This document shows, piece by piece, positions 61,492-64,000 of a DNA stretch of 64,000 bases. Source of the DNA: Roseicella sp. DB1501 (GTDB lineage Bacteria; Pseudomonadota; Alphaproteobacteria; Acetobacterales; Acetobacteraceae); assembly GCF_013112485.1 (NCBI RefSeq), contig NZ_JABFHG010000008.1:221986-285985 (forward strand), given 5' to 3'. Below the pieces are notes generated by a model. The model was not told where the DNA came from, did not search any database, and worked only from the letters and a program-made list of their open reading frames with translations. A program made the position numbers and the translations under genes. The number at the start of each line of letters is the position of its first letter. Within the stretch, counting starts at the first letter, position 1.

Positions 61492-63417
61492 ATGTCGCAC
61501 GTTCAGACGGTATCGGATTACTCCCTGCGGCATTGGACCGTCACGCTTCCAGACCAGATCACTCTTCTCGGCAATACGACCTTCAGCGGTGGCACCGCGC
61601 CGCATGGCGGCGTCGGAAGCATGACCGTCGACGTGCATTATGATCTCGATGCGCTGTTCGGCGACGCGAACGGCAAGCTCACGGTCACCTTCCAGGACCC
61701 GCTCGGGGGTACGCTGTTCGACCTGCGGGCCCCCATGCGCATCGTGTTCCACAATGATCTCGGCGTGCCGATCGACGCGACGAACGGCGCCGCCTCAGTC
61801 GTCGTCTACGCCCATGCGAACAGCGACGTGTTCGGCAGCAGCGACGCGCCGCCCCTCTATACGAACTTCTCCGGGCTCACGGCGGAGGATTTCCCGGGCT
61901 TCGGCCTGGGCACGCATATCCGCGATACCGCGCTTGCCGATCCTGTCGCCGGGCCGGATCTGCCGCTCACCGGCACATCCCCGAACTACTTCGAGATCCT
62001 CGGCACGATCCCGGCCGGCGCCAGCGCCGATTGGGGCGTTGCGAGCAGCATCGTCGGCGGGATCTACATGCCCGGCGGCGTCTATACGCTCACCCAGCCG
62101 GACCGCCTCTCCGACGACAGCTTCACCCTCACCTTCCAGCTCGGCCCCAACGCCATCGACGCCGCCTCCATGGCGCTGCTCAAGGCGCAATGGGACCTGC
62201 TGCATCCGCCCCCGATCAAGATCAGCGCCGGCGATGCCCGGGCGACCGAGGGCGGCGACCTCGCCTTCGCGGTGACGCTCGACCGCACCGCGGCGACGGC
62301 GGTCACCGTGCATTACGAGGCGGTCAACGGCACGGCGAAGGCCGGCGAGGATTTCCTGCCGACCGCCGGCGATCTCACCTTCGCTGCCGGCGAGACCAGC
62401 AAGACCGTCATCGTCCACACCCAGACCGACGGCCTGACCGAGGGCAACGAGACGCTGACCCTCGCCCTCACCACGCCGACCGGCGCCCAGGTGGGGACGA
62501 ACGGAACCGGCACCGTCCTCGACGCCCCGCCGCCGCCGAAGCCGGCACATCCGCTGACGCACGACTTCAACGGCGACGGCACGGCGGACATCCTGCTCGC
62601 CGGCGCCGATGGCAGCCATGTCGTCTGGACGCAGAGCGGCGGCACGGTGCAGACCAACAGCCTCCTCGCCAATATCGGCGACGTCTGGTCGCTCGCCGCG
62701 GCGGGCGACCTCTCCGGCGACGGCAAGGCCGACCTGCTGTTCCGCGGCGCCGATGGGCAGGTCCTGCTCTGGACCATGAACGGCGGCCAGATCGTCGCCC
62801 AGACGCTGCTCGGCAACCCGACGAATTACTGGCACATCGCCGGCACCGGCGACTTCAACGGTGACGGCAAGGCCGACATCCTCTGGACCGGCGCGAATGG
62901 CGAGGTCGATACCTGGGACGTCGCCAACGGCCAGGCCAATTTCCTCGGCGCGCCGGGCGCCTTCTGGTCGATCGCCGGAACCGGGGATTTCAGCGGCGAC
63001 GGCAAGACCGACATCCTCTGGCGCGGCCAGGACGGCACCGTCGCCTTCTGGACGATGGATGGCGGCCGGCCGAGCAGCGCCAGCATCATCTCCAACCCGG
63101 GCACTTACTGGCATGTCGCCGGGACCGGCTACTTCAACGACGACGCCCAGGCCGACATCCTCTGGCAGGGCCAGCATGGCGAGACGAGCTTCTGGACCCT
63201 CGGCGCCAACGGCATGCCGATGGGCGGCGGCATCATCGCGGCGCCGGGCGCCTATTGGTCTCTCGCCGGGGCCGAGGATTACAGCGGCGATGGCCAGACC
63301 GACCTGCTCTGGCGCGGCCAGGGCGGCGAGTTGGCGGCCTGGATGCTGCACGACGGCCAGGTGACCGGCATGCCGCTGCTCGGCTTCCCCACCAGCTTCT
63401 GGTCGCCAATCGGCTGA
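61492..63417 (+). CDS. Calx-beta / VCBS (FG-GAP) repeat protein
   Basis: 641 residues without a classical signal peptide. Residues 1-240 are an unrecognised beta-rich domain. About 242-345 form a Calx-beta domain (ISAGDARATEGGDLAFAVTL, YEAVNGTAKAGEDF, GNETLTLAL). From about 355 to the end are six repeats of 46-48 residues with calcium-binding loops (DFNGDGTAD, DLSGDGKAD, DFNGDGKAD, DFSGDGKTD, YFNDDAQAD, DYSGDGQTD) and ILW plus Trp motifs, probably a six-bladed propeller. One loop (YFNDDAQAD) is degenerate. Such proteins are often exported by type I secretion and act at the cell surface, which is inference here. Confidence 0.83.
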   Translation: MSHVQTVSDYSLRHWTVTLPDQITLLGNTTFSGGTAPHGGVGSMTVDVHYDLDALFGDANGKLTVTFQDPLGGTLFDLRAPMRIVFHNDLGVPIDATNGAASVVVYAHANSDVFGSSDAPPLYTNFSGLTAEDFPGFGLGTHIRDTALADPVAGPDLPLTGTSPNYFEILGTIPAGASADWGVASSIVGGIYMPGGVYTLTQPDRLSDDSFTLTFQLGPNAIDAASMALLKAQWDLLHPPPIKISAGDARATEGGDLAFAVTLDRTAATAVTVHYEAVNGTAKAGEDFLPTAGDLTFAAGETSKTVIVHTQTDGLTEGNETLTLALTTPTGAQVGTNGTGTVLDAPPPPKPAHPLTHDFNGDGTADILLAGADGSHVVWTQSGGTVQTNSLLANIGDVWSLAAAGDLSGDGKADLLFRGADGQVLLWTMNGGQIVAQTLLGNPTNYWHIAGTGDFNGDGKADILWTGANGEVDTWDVANGQANFLGAPGAFWSIAGTGDFSGDGKTDILWRGQDGTVAFWTMDGGRPSSASIISNPGTYWHVAGTGYFNDDAQADILWQGQHGETSFWTLGANGMPMGGGIIAAPGAYWSLAGAEDYSGDGQTDLLWRGQGGELAAWMLHDGQVTGMPLLGFPTSFWSPIG

Positions 63418-63633
63418 GGGCGGGTCGGAGCAAGACGGGGTGTAGGGGTTGCATGACCTCCCCGCGCCTTGCCCTTCACTTTTGCGGCTTAGGCCCCTTA
63501 TCAAGGCTTGGCGCGTCCCCTTGCGAACCGTGGTGGTCCTAACCGGATGGCGGCGTGCCCTATAGTCGGCTGGCGAGCGCCGGCCGCACCGATGCCGCCC
63601 GCGTGGTTGGCTACCGCTTTGAGGGATGTCGTG

Positions 63634-63882
63634 ATGGATGCGAGTCCGGACCAGCTTCGTCCGGCGGCCGGGACGGCGACCGCCGCCTGGCCGTTCGGCG
63701 AGAGCGAGATGGCCCGGCGGGTATGCGCGCATGACTGGTCGGCGACCCCGCTCGGCCCGATCGGGCGCTGGCCGCCCACCCTGAAGGCGGTGGTTGACCT
63801 GCTGCTGCCGAACGGCTTCCCCATGATCGCGCTCTGGGGTCCCGACCTCATCCAGATCTATAACGACGCCTATCACTACCTG
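63634..63882 (+). pseudogene. PAS-domain sensor kinase N-terminus, truncated by an IS
   Basis: From the ATG at 63634 (GAGGGA upstream) about 80 codons encode the start of a PAS-type sensor kinase (MARRVCAHDWSATPLGPIGRWPPTLK, then GFPMIALWGPDLIQIYNDAY). The match ends abruptly near 63882, after which the frame reads an unrelated tail and stops at 63924. A transposase gene begins 64 bp later. The rest of the kinase should lie beyond the right edge if the IS is a simple insertion. Confidence 0.75.
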
Positions 63883-64000
63883 GGCACTTCAAGTCAGGCC
63901 TTGCCACCTCCATCTGGTCGCTGACGGACGTTGTGAGAGGTGGAGATGGCAGGATTGGGCGGCGTCGGCGGCGATCTCGATCGCTGGCTGGAGCCGTTTC
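63883..64000 (+). mobile_element. Left end of an IS701-type insertion sequence
   Basis: The sequence from about 63883 to the window edge interrupts the PAS-kinase gene and carries the start of a transposase frame. The exact left inverted repeat and target duplication cannot be fixed because the right end lies outside the window. Confidence 0.6.
63946..64000 (+). CDS. IS701-family transposase, N-terminus only
   Basis: The ATG at 63946 follows GAGAGGTGGAG and opens MAGLGGVGGDLDRWLEPF before the sequence ends. A DLDRWLEPF-type start is typical of IS701-family DDE transposases (usually followed by LAALG...R). Only 18 codons are visible, so the family call is tentative. Confidence 0.55.
   Translation, partial: MAGLGGVGGDLDRWLEPF

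Overview
The window is about 70% G+C throughout, with tightly packed genes, many alternative GTG/TTG starts and almost no low-GC sequence. Three TTT/Bug-type periplasmic receptors, a fused bcsAB cellulose synthase, FCD-GntR and IclR regulators and a large-subunit catalase suggest an alphaproteobacterium, most likely Acetobacteraceae (Roseomonas-like). That placement is inferred from gene content; there is no rRNA or tRNA gene in the window.

Layout. 1-0.8 kb: start of a heparinase II/III-type gene and rpe. 1.0-6.5 kb: an FCD-GntR repressor divergent from a sugar-acid module (TTT receptor, IlvD/Edd dehydratase of the arabonate type, RraA-family protein, second TTT receptor). 6.5-10 kb: purU, a DUF3297 gene and katE. 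10.1-19.4 kb: a signalling and transport block containing a PedC-like ABC-2 permease, a NosP-like FIST protein coupled to a NahK/ErcS'-like hybrid kinase, a LuxR-type response regulator whose 3' end is tandemly triplicated, a complete NitT/TauT-type ABC importer, a TonB protein and the ABC ATPase that probably partners the permease. 19.5-24.2 kb: a PhyH-type dioxygenase, an orphan family-3 binding protein, and an N-formylglutamate amidohydrolase with two transglutaminase-like proteins. 24.5-28 kb: a PepSY-ExbB-ExbD-TonB operon with a candidate Fur box.

28-37.6 kb is catabolic and scavenging: MFS transporter plus 2-keto-4-pentenoate hydratase-like protein, an orphan CoxL-like molybdenum hydroxylase subunit, a dimethylformamidase-like amidase coupled to a peptide-type binding protein, the C-terminal relic of a TonB-dependent receptor, and a luciferase-like monooxygenase. 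37.9-41.8 kb holds VOC, DUF1428/MarR, CmcJ-like, DUF1127 and LysR genes. 42-51.5 kb is a cellulose operon (small proline-rich protein, bcsQ, fused bcsAB, bcsC) preceded by the only clearly AT-rich stretch seen. 51.7-59.3 kb is an IclR-controlled homogentisate operon: a flavin monooxygenase and DUF2783 pair that looks like MhaA/MhaB, an MBL-fold protein, hmgA, fahA and a TTT receptor. The last 5 kb holds a small zinc-ribbon protein, an XRE/MmyB regulator broken by one in-frame TGA, a methyltransferase, a secreted-looking Calx-beta/VCBS repeat protein, and a PAS/kinase gene cut off by an IS701-type insertion at the right edge.

The points of most interest are the split PQQ-alcohol-type ABC transporter around the NO-sensing kinase block, the probable MhaAB-homogentisate route with an atypical MBL protein, the bcsAB fusion with a retained BcsB signal sequence, and several visible decay events.
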